In this document: piece by piece, positions 24,932 through 33,761 of the stretch | Numbering within the stretch: the first letter of the stretch is position 1 | How the letters are laid out: each line of letters begins with the position of its first letter | Source of the DNA: Paracoccaceae bacterium | GTDB taxonomy: Bacteria > Pseudomonadota > Alphaproteobacteria > Rhodobacterales > Rhodobacteraceae | Assembly: GCA_021775315.1 (NCBI GenBank) | Contig: JAJFIC010000012.1 | Span: 29,503 to 93,502, forward strand | DNA length: 64,000 nt | Direction of reading: 5' to 3' | Notes under the pieces: model-generated | Told to the model about the DNA's origin: nothing | What the model saw: the letters and a program-made list of their open reading frames with translations, nothing else | The model's database searches: none | Made by a program: the position numbers and the translations under genes

Positions 24932-26632
24932 ATGACGACAATCGCGATCAACAAAGGCGGTTTTGCAGAGGCCACGCGCCGCGCGCCCGAACACGTGATG
25001 CGGCTTGAACGCATGGGCGCGGCCTATCCCAATCGCCTTAGCTTTATGCGCAGCCTTATTCGCAGATTGTCAGCAGAAAACGCCGTCGTCACCCGCCCGG
25101 TGTGGGAAATTAACGATCAGGGCTATGGCCGCGCGGTCTATTCCGTGCCTTTGGGTGGCGACATCTACAGCCTTGTGGCCTTTGCCCAACCGCTTGCGCC
25201 TGAAAACCGCTCCGACCGGGTGATTGCCGAAGCTTGGGACGCAACTTATGCGCTGTTTGACGGCGTGCCGACGACCCAAGACCTTGACCGGCTGGAAGCA
25301 AACGCACCCAAACAAGAGGCCGGGCGCTACGAGGCGACGGAACTATCGCTGTCACGCTCAAACAAATCCGTGCGGTTTTTTCAGCATGTGGTGGATCGCC
25401 TGTCACAAGGCCAGCAGCCAGACCCGGAACTGGTCAACTCGGTTGGTTATCTGATGCGCACAACGGCGGTTTACGGCAATGGCAAGCTTGGCTTTGGCGA
25501 CCGCGCCATCATTGAAAAACGCCCGGCGATGCGTGGCTCATTTCAGGTTGAAATGCTGAATGTCTGGCTGATACGGGGCTTTACCCTTGATCTGGTCGAA
25601 CATGTAGCGCGGGCAAAGAATCCCGAAAAATTCACCCCGATGAACGCCCAAACCCGGCGCAGCCTTGGCATTGGCAACTCGACCGGGCTGGGGCTTGCGC
25701 CTTTTTTGGTCAACCATTGTGTGTTGTTAAACAATTGGATGGAGGTGCGCGAGGTCGCCTTGGCCCGCGTCCGCGCCGTTGAAACCGCCGATGCGTCTGC
25801 CATTGCGCAAATTCAAACGCTGATGACGCGCGCCGCCCGGCATCTGGACCAGTGGAACGTTGCCGATGAACGCCAGATGGCGCGGATCATTGAATTGCGG
25901 CGCGAATGGCCCGAGATTATCAGCCTCGCCAGCGCTGATTGGCTGGCGCAGGTCCATCCCTGGGATCGGCTGATGCAGGCCGGTGCCGGATATTCCGTGG
26001 AATGTCAGGAATTGATCGCGGCCTTAGTATTGGAACCCTACGGCGATTTGGTGGATGATCTGTGTGACGAACTGGCCGCAGATGTGAAGCCAACGCTTGA
26101 ACCGATGATGCGGGTTGGCCAACTGGCGGATCTGTTGGACGGCAATTACAAATTTGCGCTTGATGTGGATTTTAGCGCGGCTGAGGCACAACATTTCTTT
26201 TGGTATGTGTCTGAGGCCAAGTTGGAACCGCGCCTTGGCAAGCGGTTTGAAGAAGACGGCGCCGAAAAGGAATCCCCGCTGGATATCGCGCGTCGCGCAC
26301 AGGCCCTGGCCCATGATCTTGATGGTGTGGACGAGGCGCAGACCGTTGCGGAATTTCTGATGGCGCATCCCGAACATCGCTATGTGGCGCGGCGGGTTCA
26401 GACCTCGCAACACCACCCTTATTGCGAGATACATGACAACCTGCTGGCCGCCGATTGTCTGCCGATTGATATGCTGCGCTATAAACTGGCCTTGTTCGGG
26501 GCCTCAAAATTTGACCCGAAATCCGACCTGTGGACCCGGATTAACATGTTTCAGGGCGCGCCTTTGTTTGAGGATATCGCCGCCAAGGACGCTGACGACT
26601 GGTGGTTGCCGGTTTTAGGAGAGAACGCATGA
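24932..26632 (+). CDS. Unrecognised 566-aa protein of a catabolic operon
   Basis: I do not recognise this family. The protein appears soluble, without signal peptide or membrane segments. Visible features are an N-terminal region (residues 1-110) rich in Arg and aromatic residues, a central NSTGLGLAPFLVNHC segment near residue 250, a long helical stretch at about residues 270-400, and a C-terminal HHPYCEIHDNLLAADCLPIDM region with clustered His/Cys/Asp that could bind metal. GGAGG precedes the ATG at 24932; a GTG two codons earlier overlaps the upstream stop. It is translationally coupled to the DUF3726-type gene (ATGA overlap), which suggests the two form a complex or act consecutively. Confidence 0.7.
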   Translation: MTTIAINKGGFAEATRRAPEHVMRLERMGAAYPNRLSFMRSLIRRLSAENAVVTRPVWEINDQGYGRAVYSVPLGGDIYSLVAFAQPLAPENRSDRVIAEAWDATYALFDGVPTTQDLDRLEANAPKQEAGRYEATELSLSRSNKSVRFFQHVVDRLSQGQQPDPELVNSVGYLMRTTAVYGNGKLGFGDRAIIEKRPAMRGSFQVEMLNVWLIRGFTLDLVEHVARAKNPEKFTPMNAQTRRSLGIGNSTGLGLAPFLVNHCVLLNNWMEVREVALARVRAVETADASAIAQIQTLMTRAARHLDQWNVADERQMARIIELRREWPEIISLASADWLAQVHPWDRLMQAGAGYSVECQELIAALVLEPYGDLVDDLCDELAADVKPTLEPMMRVGQLADLLDGNYKFALDVDFSAAEAQHFFWYVSEAKLEPRLGKRFEEDGAEKESPLDIARRAQALAHDLDGVDEAQTVAEFLMAHPEHRYVARRVQTSQHHPYCEIHDNLLAADCLPIDMLRYKLALFGASKFDPKSDLWTRINMFQGAPLFEDIAAKDADDWWLPVLGENA

Positions 26633-27249
26633 GACATTCCCTGAACGAGATTGAAGTGACCCTGCGCAAAGCCACAATCGGCGCGGGCATCCCGGTTGGA
26701 CTGGCGCAGGATATTGGTCAGGCGGCGGCATGGCTGGCGGCGTGTGGCATGGACGGGGCCGGGGCCGGATTGGCGGCGATAACGGGTAAATCTGCCGCAG
26801 CAATCGGGCAGGTCGCGGACGGTGGGGCAATGACGTTCACCGATGCCAGCGTCGCTTATGCCGGACCGTCGGCCATGGATTTTCTGGCCGCAGGTCATGC
26901 GGTTCAACTGACCGGCATGGATGCACCTTTATTGCTGGTCGGGCTGGCCGGGGTCGCGGCAACGACTTACGATCTTGATATTGCATGTGATTTTGGCGCA
27001 GCGGGCGTTGTTTCTGTCACGCCGGATGGCCTGTCAGGTGATTTGCCTGCCGCGCTTGGCCGCGATGTAAACCTTACGGCAAGCCCTGCAACATCAGTCG
27101 CCAATGACACAAAAGCCAGCGCTGCGGGGATTGAAGTCGCTGATGCTGTGTGGAACAACATCGTGGAACTGGCCGGTAAAACCTATGTGCCGGAAAGCGA
27201 AGCATCCCGCCTGTTAGGGGCCGGGGCCGGATTGACCGATAACGATTAA
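26629..27249 (+). CDS. DUF3726-type protein
   Basis: The 206-aa protein starts MRHSLNEIEVTLRKA, with an Ala/Gly-rich N-terminal half (VGLAQDIGQAAAWLAACG) and an acidic end; this resembles DUF3726 proteins. No catalytic motif is apparent. The N-terminal part recalls, loosely, the first residues of Ldh-family enzymes, but it lacks their cofactor site. Its ATG overlaps the TGA of the 566-aa gene, and the Ldh-family gene starts 13 bp after its stop. A joint role with both neighbours is likely but unproven. Confidence 0.65.
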   Translation: MRHSLNEIEVTLRKATIGAGIPVGLAQDIGQAAAWLAACGMDGAGAGLAAITGKSAAAIGQVADGGAMTFTDASVAYAGPSAMDFLAAGHAVQLTGMDAPLLLVGLAGVAATTYDLDIACDFGAAGVVSVTPDGLSGDLPAALGRDVNLTASPATSVANDTKASAAGIEVADAVWNNIVELAGKTYVPESEASRLLGAGAGLTDND

Positions 27250-27262
27250 AAGGACGCACAAC

Positions 27263-28267
27263 ATGACCGAGACACTCGATTTGATTGGTGTGCAAAGACT
27301 TGCGCAGGCGGCCCTTGAAGGGGCCGGGGCCGATCCGGCTGTGGCGGCATCTGTTGCCCGCTCGACCGTCAGGGCTGAACGCGATGGCATCCGCAGCCAC
27401 GGGCTGATGTATGTGCCGATCTACGCCGAACATGTTCAGTGCGGCAAGGTTGATGGCCACGCGGTTCCGGTTGTCGAAACGGTGCGGGCGGGTTCTGTCC
27501 GGGTCGATGCAAAAACCGGTTTTGCCCACCCGGCGATTGATGCTGGTTGGGCGGCGTTTACGGCAGCGGCACGCAAAAACGGTGTGGCGGTGATGACGCT
27601 GCACAATTCCTATAATTGCGGCGTTCTTGGCCACCACGCCGAACATCTGGCCGAAGAGGGTCTGCTGGGCTTGTGTTTCACCCATGCCCCGGCCTCGATC
27701 GCGCCGACGGGCGGCAACACCCCCGTGGTTGGCACCAACCCGTTTTCACTGGCGGTGCCGGATGGAAATGGTGGGGCGTTGCTGGTGATTGATCAATCCG
27801 CCAGTGCAATCGCCAAGTCTGAGATTATGTTGCGCGCCCGGCAGGGCGAAGCCATCGAAGAAGGCTGGGCGTTTGATGAAAATGGTGCGCCAACGACGGA
27901 TGCCGCCGCTGCTCTGAAAGGCTCTATGGCGCCTTCGGGTGGGCAAAAAGGCTTTGGTATCGGGCTGACGGTCGAGGTTCTGGCCTCGTGCCTTGCAGGT
28001 GCGGTGCTGAGCCGAGATGCAAGCCCGTTTTCCGGTGATAAAGGCGGGCCACCTATGACCGGCCAGTGTTTTATCGCCTTTGATCCGGCGGCTTTTTCCG
28101 GCGAGGCTTTTTTGCACCAAACCCGCGCCCTGGCCGAGGCCATCACATCGCAAGAAGGCGCGCGTCTGCCGGGTGCGCGCAGGCAAGGCAATCGCGACCG
28201 CATCGCCGCTGATGGTATATCGGTTGACGAGGCATTGCTGGGCCGTATTCGGGCGTTTGTCGCTTAG
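27263..28267 (+). CDS. Ldh-family oxidoreductase (imine or 2-keto acid reductase)
   Basis: The 334-aa protein belongs to the malate/L-lactate dehydrogenase (type 2) superfamily. Hallmarks are ERDGIRSHGL (catalytic His), NSYNCGVLGHHAEHLAEEG, PTGGNTPVVGTNPFSLAVP and PSGGQKGFGIGLTVEVLA. Members include malate, sulfolactate and ureidoglycolate dehydrogenases and delta1-pyrroline/piperideine-2-carboxylate reductase. Next to a semialdehyde dehydrogenase, an imine reductase role would make chemical sense. It ends the operon; a GC-rich repeat element follows. Confidence 0.85.
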   Translation: MTETLDLIGVQRLAQAALEGAGADPAVAASVARSTVRAERDGIRSHGLMYVPIYAEHVQCGKVDGHAVPVVETVRAGSVRVDAKTGFAHPAIDAGWAAFTAAARKNGVAVMTLHNSYNCGVLGHHAEHLAEEGLLGLCFTHAPASIAPTGGNTPVVGTNPFSLAVPDGNGGALLVIDQSASAIAKSEIMLRARQGEAIEEGWAFDENGAPTTDAAAALKGSMAPSGGQKGFGIGLTVEVLASCLAGAVLSRDASPFSGDKGGPPMTGQCFIAFDPAAFSGEAFLHQTRALAEAITSQEGARLPGARRQGNRDRIAADGISVDEALLGRIRAFVA

Positions 28268-28372
28268 GCGTCTGGGTTTTAGGCGCTGGAATAGGGACAA
28301 AGGGGGGGCTCCCGCCCAAAATGCGATCTTTGAACGATTTTGCTTGGGCCGGGCACGCGCCATGCGCGTGCG

Positions 28373-28405
28373 GCCTCCGGCGGGGATATTTGTAAAAAGA
28401 AGAAG
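28373..28405. repeat. Intergenic GGGGATATTT element (copy 4)
   Basis: GCCTCCGGCGGGGATATTTG with a purine-rich AAAAAGAAGAAG tail follows a GC-rich hairpin (GCACGCGC with GCGCGTGC at about 28353-28371). It lies in the 260-bp gap between the Ldh-family gene and the permease. Confidence 0.5.
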
Positions 28406-28439
28406 ATACAGGCTGGGTGATCTGGTCTGCGCGGTTTGT

Positions 28440-28453
28440 TTGATGCAGATCAT
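28440..28453. promoter_or_regulatory. FNR/FixK-like box upstream of permease
   Basis: TTGATGCAGATCAT matches the TTGAT-N4-ATCAA consensus at nine of ten positions and lies 74 bp before the permease start, a distance suitable for activation. Control by an FnrL or FixK-type oxygen regulator is inferred. Confidence 0.4.
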
Positions 28454-28527
28454 GGCCCTGCCTTGGCATCTGCCGGAAGTTTGGCCAAACTGGCGAAGAT
28501 GCCCAGTGATCTTTCCAAGGCCTGCAA

Positions 28528-29757
28528 ATGACTGATAATTCAAAGCAACCAGAACTACGCCGTGTGATCGGCCTGCCATTGTTAGTGCTCTATGGTCTTG
28601 GCATCACCATCGGCGCGGGCATTTATGTGCTGATCGGCGCGGCGGCGGAAACCGCCGGGATTTATGCACCGACTGCGTTTTTGTTTGCGGCCCTTGTGAT
28701 GGGCTTCAGCGCGCTGTCATTCGCGGAATTTTCCGGACGGATTCCCCAAAGTGCCGGCGAGGCTGTGTATGTCGATGCCGGGTTTGGCTGGAACTGGCTG
28801 ACGCTGGTGACCGGTTTGCTGATCGTGTTTTCCGCAACCATAGCCGGGGCGGCGATCTCGTTGGGTTGTGCGGGTTATGTCGAGCAATTGTTGGATCTGC
28901 CGCGCCCGGTGATCGTGGCCATTATCGTTTTGCTGATGGGCGCACTTGCCGCCCAAGGCGTGCAGGAAAGCGTGATGTTTGCCGGGATTTTGACGGTGAT
29001 CGAGATTTTGGGCCTGCTGGTCATCATCGGTGCGGGGTTTCTGGCAGAGCCGGATATGATGCGGGATTTACCAGCGTCAGTACCTGCGCTGTCAGACACC
29101 ACGGCCCTGACGGGAGTGTTTGCCGCTGCCCTGATCGCGTTTTTTGCCTTTATCGGGTTTGATGATGTGGTCAATCTGGTTGAAGAAACGAAAAACCCAA
29201 GCCGAACCATGCCATGGGCAATCATGATATCGCTGGTGGCCGTCACGGTTATCTATTTCTTAGTGGTATATGTGGCAGTACGGGCGGTGCCGATTGATGA
29301 TCTGGCGGGCTCTGACGCGCCGGTGGGTCTATTGTTTGAGCGGCTGACCGGGTTATCACCGCTGTCCATCACGCTGGTGGCGATTGTGGCGACGCTAAAC
29401 GGGGTGGTGATCGAAATCATTATGGCCAGCCGGGTTGTTTATGGGCTGGGCCGCAAGGGTCGTGTGCCGAGCTGGTTTTCAGCGGTGAACGCGCGCACAC
29501 GCACGCCGCTTAATGCCACCATCATCATCACCGGCGTTATGCTGGCGGCGGCGTTGTTTGTGCCACTGGATGCGCTGGTCGAGCTGACCTCGCAAATCAT
29601 TCTGTTCGTTTTTGCGCTGGTTAATCTGTCGCTGGTGGTGGTCAAATTGCGCGGCGATGTGCCGCCTGAAGGTGTGTTCACCATTCCGATTGTGGTGCCG
29701 ATGATCGGGGTTGTGACCTGCCTGTTCCTGCTGATCGGGCCGTTGTTCATTGGATAA
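28528..29757 (+). CDS. APC-family amino acid permease
   Basis: The 409-aa protein has about eleven or twelve membrane helices and the helix-1 signature GLGITIGAGIYVLIG that binds the substrate alpha-amino and carboxyl groups in APC transporters. FIGFDDVVNLVEETKNPSRTMP in the middle is another APC hallmark. It is an inner-membrane amino acid/polyamine transporter, close to the YfnA/YhdG (CAT-like) type. The following antiporter gene overlaps its last 8 bp. Confidence 0.9.
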   Translation: MTDNSKQPELRRVIGLPLLVLYGLGITIGAGIYVLIGAAAETAGIYAPTAFLFAALVMGFSALSFAEFSGRIPQSAGEAVYVDAGFGWNWLTLVTGLLIVFSATIAGAAISLGCAGYVEQLLDLPRPVIVAIIVLLMGALAAQGVQESVMFAGILTVIEILGLLVIIGAGFLAEPDMMRDLPASVPALSDTTALTGVFAAALIAFFAFIGFDDVVNLVEETKNPSRTMPWAIMISLVAVTVIYFLVVYVAVRAVPIDDLAGSDAPVGLLFERLTGLSPLSITLVAIVATLNGVVIEIIMASRVVYGLGRKGRVPSWFSAVNARTRTPLNATIIITGVMLAAALFVPLDALVELTSQIILFVFALVNLSLVVVKLRGDVPPEGVFTIPIVVPMIGVVTCLFLLIGPLFIG

Positions 29758-30808
29758 CTTGATCGGTCCTCTGTCACTCAGCACCAATCTGGCGCTGTTT
29801 GCGTTGGCCACCGGGCTGATCTGGTGGGCGGGCAGCCGTCTGGTGGTGTTGGGCGACGCTCTTGCCACGCGGTTTGGCATGACGCGCGAGGTTCTGGGGC
29901 TGGTGTTTCTGGCCACCGTGACCTCGCTGCCGGAAATTGTGACCTCGCTGACAGCGGCGTCCGTGGGCAACGCGCCATTGGTTTTGGGCAATCTTTTCGG
30001 CGGCATCACCATGCAGACGGCAATTCTGGCGGTTGTTGATATTTTCTTTGTCCGCCAAGCCCTGACGTCTTGGCCACGAAAACCCACCCACGCGCTTGAG
30101 GCGGCGTTGATTGTGGTACTGCTAAACGCCCTGCTCGCGATCAGCTTTCTGGGTGAGGTTGAGCTGTTTTTGGGCATCGGTATCGGGGCGTTGTTCCTGA
30201 CGCTGGTGTATCCAGCGGCAATTCTGGTGCTGCGCGCCTATGACGAGCGCAGTCCGTGGTTGCCGGTCGACCTGCCGGAAGCCGAAAAAACCGACGAGGT
30301 CATCCTGAAGCCGAAATCGGCCCAGACGGCCACGGATAAGAACCTGATGGCAATGACCCTTTTGGCCGTGCTGGTGGTGCTGGTGGCCGGATATGTCACC
30401 GCTGACCGCGCGGGCGAAATCGCGCGCCAGACCGGCTTGCAATCCTCATTCGTTGGCATCGCGCTTTTGGCGGCCTCGACCTCGATGCCGGAAGTTTCGA
30501 CAACGATCGCGGCGGCCCGGATGGGGGCCTACACCATGGCGATTGCCAACATTTTTGGCAGCAACCTGATCATGATTGCGCTGGTTCTGCCGTCTGACAT
30601 TTTTTACCGCGAAGGGCCGATATTGGCCGAGCTTGACCGCGTCGTGCAGTTCAGCATCGTCTGCGGCATGTTGGTGACGTCGATTTATGTGGTCGGCCTG
30701 TTGATCCGCCGCACCCCGCGCTGGTTCGGGGCCGGGGTGGATTCCTGGCTGGTGCTGGCACTTTATGGCGCAACGCTAATCGGCTCTTACGTGCTGGCGC
30801 TTGGCTGA
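29750..30808 (+). CDS. Sodium/calcium exchanger family membrane protein
   Basis: The 352-aa protein has two repeats of the CaCA alpha motif: VTSLPEIVTSLTAASVGN (residues 58-75) and AASTSMPEVSTTIAAARMG (about residues 240-258), each in a hydrophobic bundle. The second carries STSMPE, the first TSLPE, as expected for the inverted repeats of cation exchangers. The start is a TTG at 29750 inside the permease gene; no strong ribosome site precedes it, so the start is uncertain and coupling to the permease is likely. Its 3' end overlaps the convergent glutamate-synthase-like gene by 22 bp. Confidence 0.85.
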   Translation: MDNLIGPLSLSTNLALFALATGLIWWAGSRLVVLGDALATRFGMTREVLGLVFLATVTSLPEIVTSLTAASVGNAPLVLGNLFGGITMQTAILAVVDIFFVRQALTSWPRKPTHALEAALIVVLLNALLAISFLGEVELFLGIGIGALFLTLVYPAAILVLRAYDERSPWLPVDLPEAEKTDEVILKPKSAQTATDKNLMAMTLLAVLVVLVAGYVTADRAGEIARQTGLQSSFVGIALLAASTSMPEVSTTIAAARMGAYTMAIANIFGSNLIMIALVLPSDIFYREGPILAELDRVVQFSIVCGMLVTSIYVVGLLIRRTPRWFGAGVDSWLVLALYGATLIGSYVLALG

Positions 30809-32310
30809 TAGTCCGGCAGCGGCGTCGGCTCTGGGTAAAGATCACATAACGGCACCGAAAGCGCGCCTTGTTGGACGATCCTGCAATGGGTGCGGTTCAA
30901 CGCACGTGGATGGGCCGCGCCGCAGGAATGGGAAATCAGGTTGGTGCCATAGCGGATTTTGCCGACAAAGTTTTTCACCCGCACCGATTTGACCTCGGGC
31001 ACCAGCCCGTGTTGCAGATGTTCGTCATGGGTGGTGATCCCGGTCGGGCAGATGTTGCGATTGCATTTGAGCGCCTGAATACAGCCAAGCGCGAACATAA
31101 ATCCGCGCGCCGAGGTGACAAAATCAGCCCCCATCGAATAGGCCCAGGCGACCTCGGCCGGGGTGACCAGTTTGCCCGAGGCGATCACCCGCACCCGGTC
31201 GCGCAGGCCATAACGTGTCAGCGTGTCGACCACCATGGCCAGGGCTTCGCGCAGGGGCAGGCCGACATTGTCCATCAACGGCATGGGGGCCGCACCGGTG
31301 CCACCATCACCGCCATCTACGGTGATGAAATCAGGTGCATGATCAAGGCCACGGGCATGGATTTCCCGGCACAACACCTCCAGCCAATTGGCGTTGCTGA
31401 CCACGGTCTTAAAACCAACCGGCAGGCCGGAAACGTCCCGTAGGTGGCTGATGAAATCAAGCAGTTCAGCCTCGTTCGCGGCTTCCGGATGGCGGTTGGG
31501 GGAAATCGAATCCTGCCCCGCCGGGATGCCACGGATTGCAGCGATTTCCGGTGTGACCTTGGCCCCTGGCAAAATCCCACCCTTACCGGGTTTGGCGCCC
31601 TGCGACAGTTTCAGTTCGATCATTTTGACCTGATCATGGGCCGCAACCGCGCGCAGTTTGTCGTCGTTCAGGCTGCCATCATCATTGCGAACGCCGTATT
31701 TCGCGGTGCCGATCTGAAACACGATGTCGGCCCCACCTTCAAGGTGGTAGGGCGACAGGCCGCCTTCGCCGGTATTCATCCAGCACCCGGCCATTTTCGC
31801 CCCTGATGACAGGGCCAGAACGGCAGGTTTGGAAATCGCACCAAAGCTCATCGCGGAAATATTGAAGATTGAGCTGGTCACATAAGGCGTTCTGGCCGTC
31901 GGGCCGATCAGCAGTTCCGGCGGCTCTGTGACATGTTCATCCAGCGTTGGAAACGGGTGGTTTGTGAAAATCACCGAACCGGGGGCGGTCAGCGATTTGC
32001 TGGAGCCAAAAGCAACCGTATTGTCCCGCCCTTCGCTTGATAGCGTTATCCAATGCCTTTCGGCGCGGTTGAACGGCATTTCCTCGCGATCCATAGCGAA
32101 AAAATAGTGGCGGAAAAACTCGCCCAGCATTTTGAAAAGACTGCGAAACCGCCCAAGAACCGGGTAATTGCGGCGCACTGCATCGCGGCTTTGGCGCGCA
32201 TCGATGATGTAAAACACGATCAGCGTCAAGATGACGATGCCAATGATAAAGACGAAAATGACCGACAAAAGGTCAGCCAGCGAATAGAGGGTGCTGTCGA
32301 TGAATTCCAT
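30787..32310 (-). CDS. FMN-binding glutamate synthase-like protein, membrane anchored
   Basis: The 507-aa protein has an N-terminal membrane segment (about residues 12-34) and then the FMN-binding domain of glutamate synthase: ISAMSFGAISKPAV, MNTGEGGLSPYH, GAKPGKGG and TVDGGDGGTGAAP. The cluster motif C-x5-C-x4-C (GCIQALKCNRNICPTG) that holds a [3Fe-4S] centre is present. There is no glutamine-amidotransferase domain, so ammonia release from glutamine is not expected. Such stand-alone proteins are of unclear function; links to GABA/N-methylglutamate metabolism exist for relatives. Confidence 0.88.
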   Translation of the reverse strand: MEFIDSTLYSLADLLSVIFVFIIGIVILTLIVFYIIDARQSRDAVRRNYPVLGRFRSLFKMLGEFFRHYFFAMDREEMPFNRAERHWITLSSEGRDNTVAFGSSKSLTAPGSVIFTNHPFPTLDEHVTEPPELLIGPTARTPYVTSSIFNISAMSFGAISKPAVLALSSGAKMAGCWMNTGEGGLSPYHLEGGADIVFQIGTAKYGVRNDDGSLNDDKLRAVAAHDQVKMIELKLSQGAKPGKGGILPGAKVTPEIAAIRGIPAGQDSISPNRHPEAANEAELLDFISHLRDVSGLPVGFKTVVSNANWLEVLCREIHARGLDHAPDFITVDGGDGGTGAAPMPLMDNVGLPLREALAMVVDTLTRYGLRDRVRVIASGKLVTPAEVAWAYSMGADFVTSARGFMFALGCIQALKCNRNICPTGITTHDEHLQHGLVPEVKSVRVKNFVGKIRYGTNLISHSCGAAHPRALNRTHCRIVQQGALSVPLCDLYPEPTPLPDYQPSAST

Positions 32311-32431
32311 GCCGGCAGTTTTTCAGACGCAGGGATAATAGCAAGGGCGCAATGGCCGCATACGGCGCTAATCTATGTCAAACTCAGTGACAATCCTGTG
32401 ACAGCCAAGGCGGCAGGCCAGGAGGCGTACA

Positions 32432-32458
32432 CAAAAGACCCGGCGCGCTGGCCGGGTC
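32432..32458 (-). terminator. Rho-independent terminator of sqr
   Basis: On the minus strand GACCCGGC pairs perfectly with GCCGGGTC over a 6-base loop and is followed by TTTTG. It lies 34 bases after the sqr stop. Confidence 0.88.
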
Positions 32459-32492
32459 ACTGTTTTCAAGGGTTTCAGAAGGCTAGATTTGC

Positions 32493-33761
32493 CTATTTCA
32501 GTCGGGTGACCTTGGTCAGTCCCATGATCATCTTTTCAAAATACGGCTCGGACTGGCCTTTGCGGACCTTGCGCATAAAGTATTTCTCGAACCCGATCTT
32601 GGCCCAATGCACCCATTTCCCCTCTGACGCCCAGTTAAGGTTGCGTGGCGGGTTTTGCGGCTGCGCCAGAAACGCAACGCCTTTGTCGCCAAAATCAGCC
32701 AGACAGAACGCGTTCCATGTGCCTTCATGGCTGGGTTCCTTGCCGTTCAGCAATTCACCGATATTTGCCGCCGCTGCTGCAACCATGCTTTCGATCATAT
32801 ACCCGGTTTTGGGCACGCCAACAGCCACCGGTGTCGCCTCAAGTGGGGCAATGGCGATGCACACGCCGACCGAGAAAATGTTCTGATACTTTGGATTGCG
32901 CTGGTGCTTGTCGACCACGATAAAGCCACGCGGATTGACCAGACCTTCGATGTCACGCACCGCCGGGATGCCGCGAAACGCGGGCAACATCATGGAATAT
33001 TTGAAATCAAGGCTGTGCTCCTGCACCACCGCACCGCCAGCCGCAATTTCGCTGACCGCCATTTTGCCGTCTTCGACCTTGTCAACGCGGGCATTGGTGA
33101 TCCAGTTGATGTGACGATTACGCATTTCGCTTTCCAGCAGGCCCTTGGTGTCACCGACACCGCCAAGCCCCAGATGGCCGATATAGGGTTCTGCGGTTAC
33201 GAATGTCATCGGCACCTTGTCGCGGATTTTGCGCTTTTTCAGCTCGGTATCCATGATCATCGCGTATTCATAGGCCGGGCCGTAACACGACGCGCCCTGT
33301 ACCGCGCCAACCACAATCGGCCCCGGATCTTTGCAGAATTCCTCCCACGCCGAATAGGCATCAACCGCATGGTCGATTGAACAAACCGACTGCGTAAAGC
33401 CTTCAGGCCCCAGCCCTTCGATTTCGTCAAAGGCCAGTTCGGGTCCGGTGGCAATGACCAGATAGTCGTATGATACCTCGCGCCCGCTGGCCAAAATGAC
33501 CTTGTTTTCCTCTGGCACCAGTTTGGCCGCACCATCTGCGATAAATTCGATACCCTGCTTTTTCAACACCGGTTCCAGATCAATCGTGACGTCTTTTTTG
33601 GTGCGCCATCCGACACCGGCCCAGGGGTTTGACGGCGTGAACTGAAAATACGGGTTGTTTGAGATGACAGTTATGCTGTCCTCGCGACGCATTTCCTTCT
33701 TCATGTCATAGGCCATCGGCAAGCCACCGATGCCTGCGCCCAAAATAACGATTTCAGCCAT
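32493..33761 (-). CDS. sqr: Sulfide:quinone oxidoreductase
   Basis: The 422-aa flavoprotein starts with the FAD-binding VILGAGIGGLPMAY motif and has the three redox cysteines at positions 127, 159 and 353, the same numbers as the essential cysteines of the Rhodobacter capsulatus enzyme. GASCYGPAYEYAM and GVPKTGYMIE are family segments. It oxidises hydrogen sulfide to sulfur or polysulfide and passes electrons to the quinone pool at the membrane surface. GAGGG lies five bases before the ATG at 33761. Upstream there is a short dyad (GTCTC-AAA-GAGAC, 33784-33796). It is monocistronic with its own terminator. Confidence 0.92.
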   Translation of the reverse strand: MAEIVILGAGIGGLPMAYDMKKEMRREDSITVISNNPYFQFTPSNPWAGVGWRTKKDVTIDLEPVLKKQGIEFIADGAAKLVPEENKVILASGREVSYDYLVIATGPELAFDEIEGLGPEGFTQSVCSIDHAVDAYSAWEEFCKDPGPIVVGAVQGASCYGPAYEYAMIMDTELKKRKIRDKVPMTFVTAEPYIGHLGLGGVGDTKGLLESEMRNRHINWITNARVDKVEDGKMAVSEIAAGGAVVQEHSLDFKYSMMLPAFRGIPAVRDIEGLVNPRGFIVVDKHQRNPKYQNIFSVGVCIAIAPLEATPVAVGVPKTGYMIESMVAAAAANIGELLNGKEPSHEGTWNAFCLADFGDKGVAFLAQPQNPPRNLNWASEGKWVHWAKIGFEKYFMRKVRKGQSEPYFEKMIMGLTKVTRLK

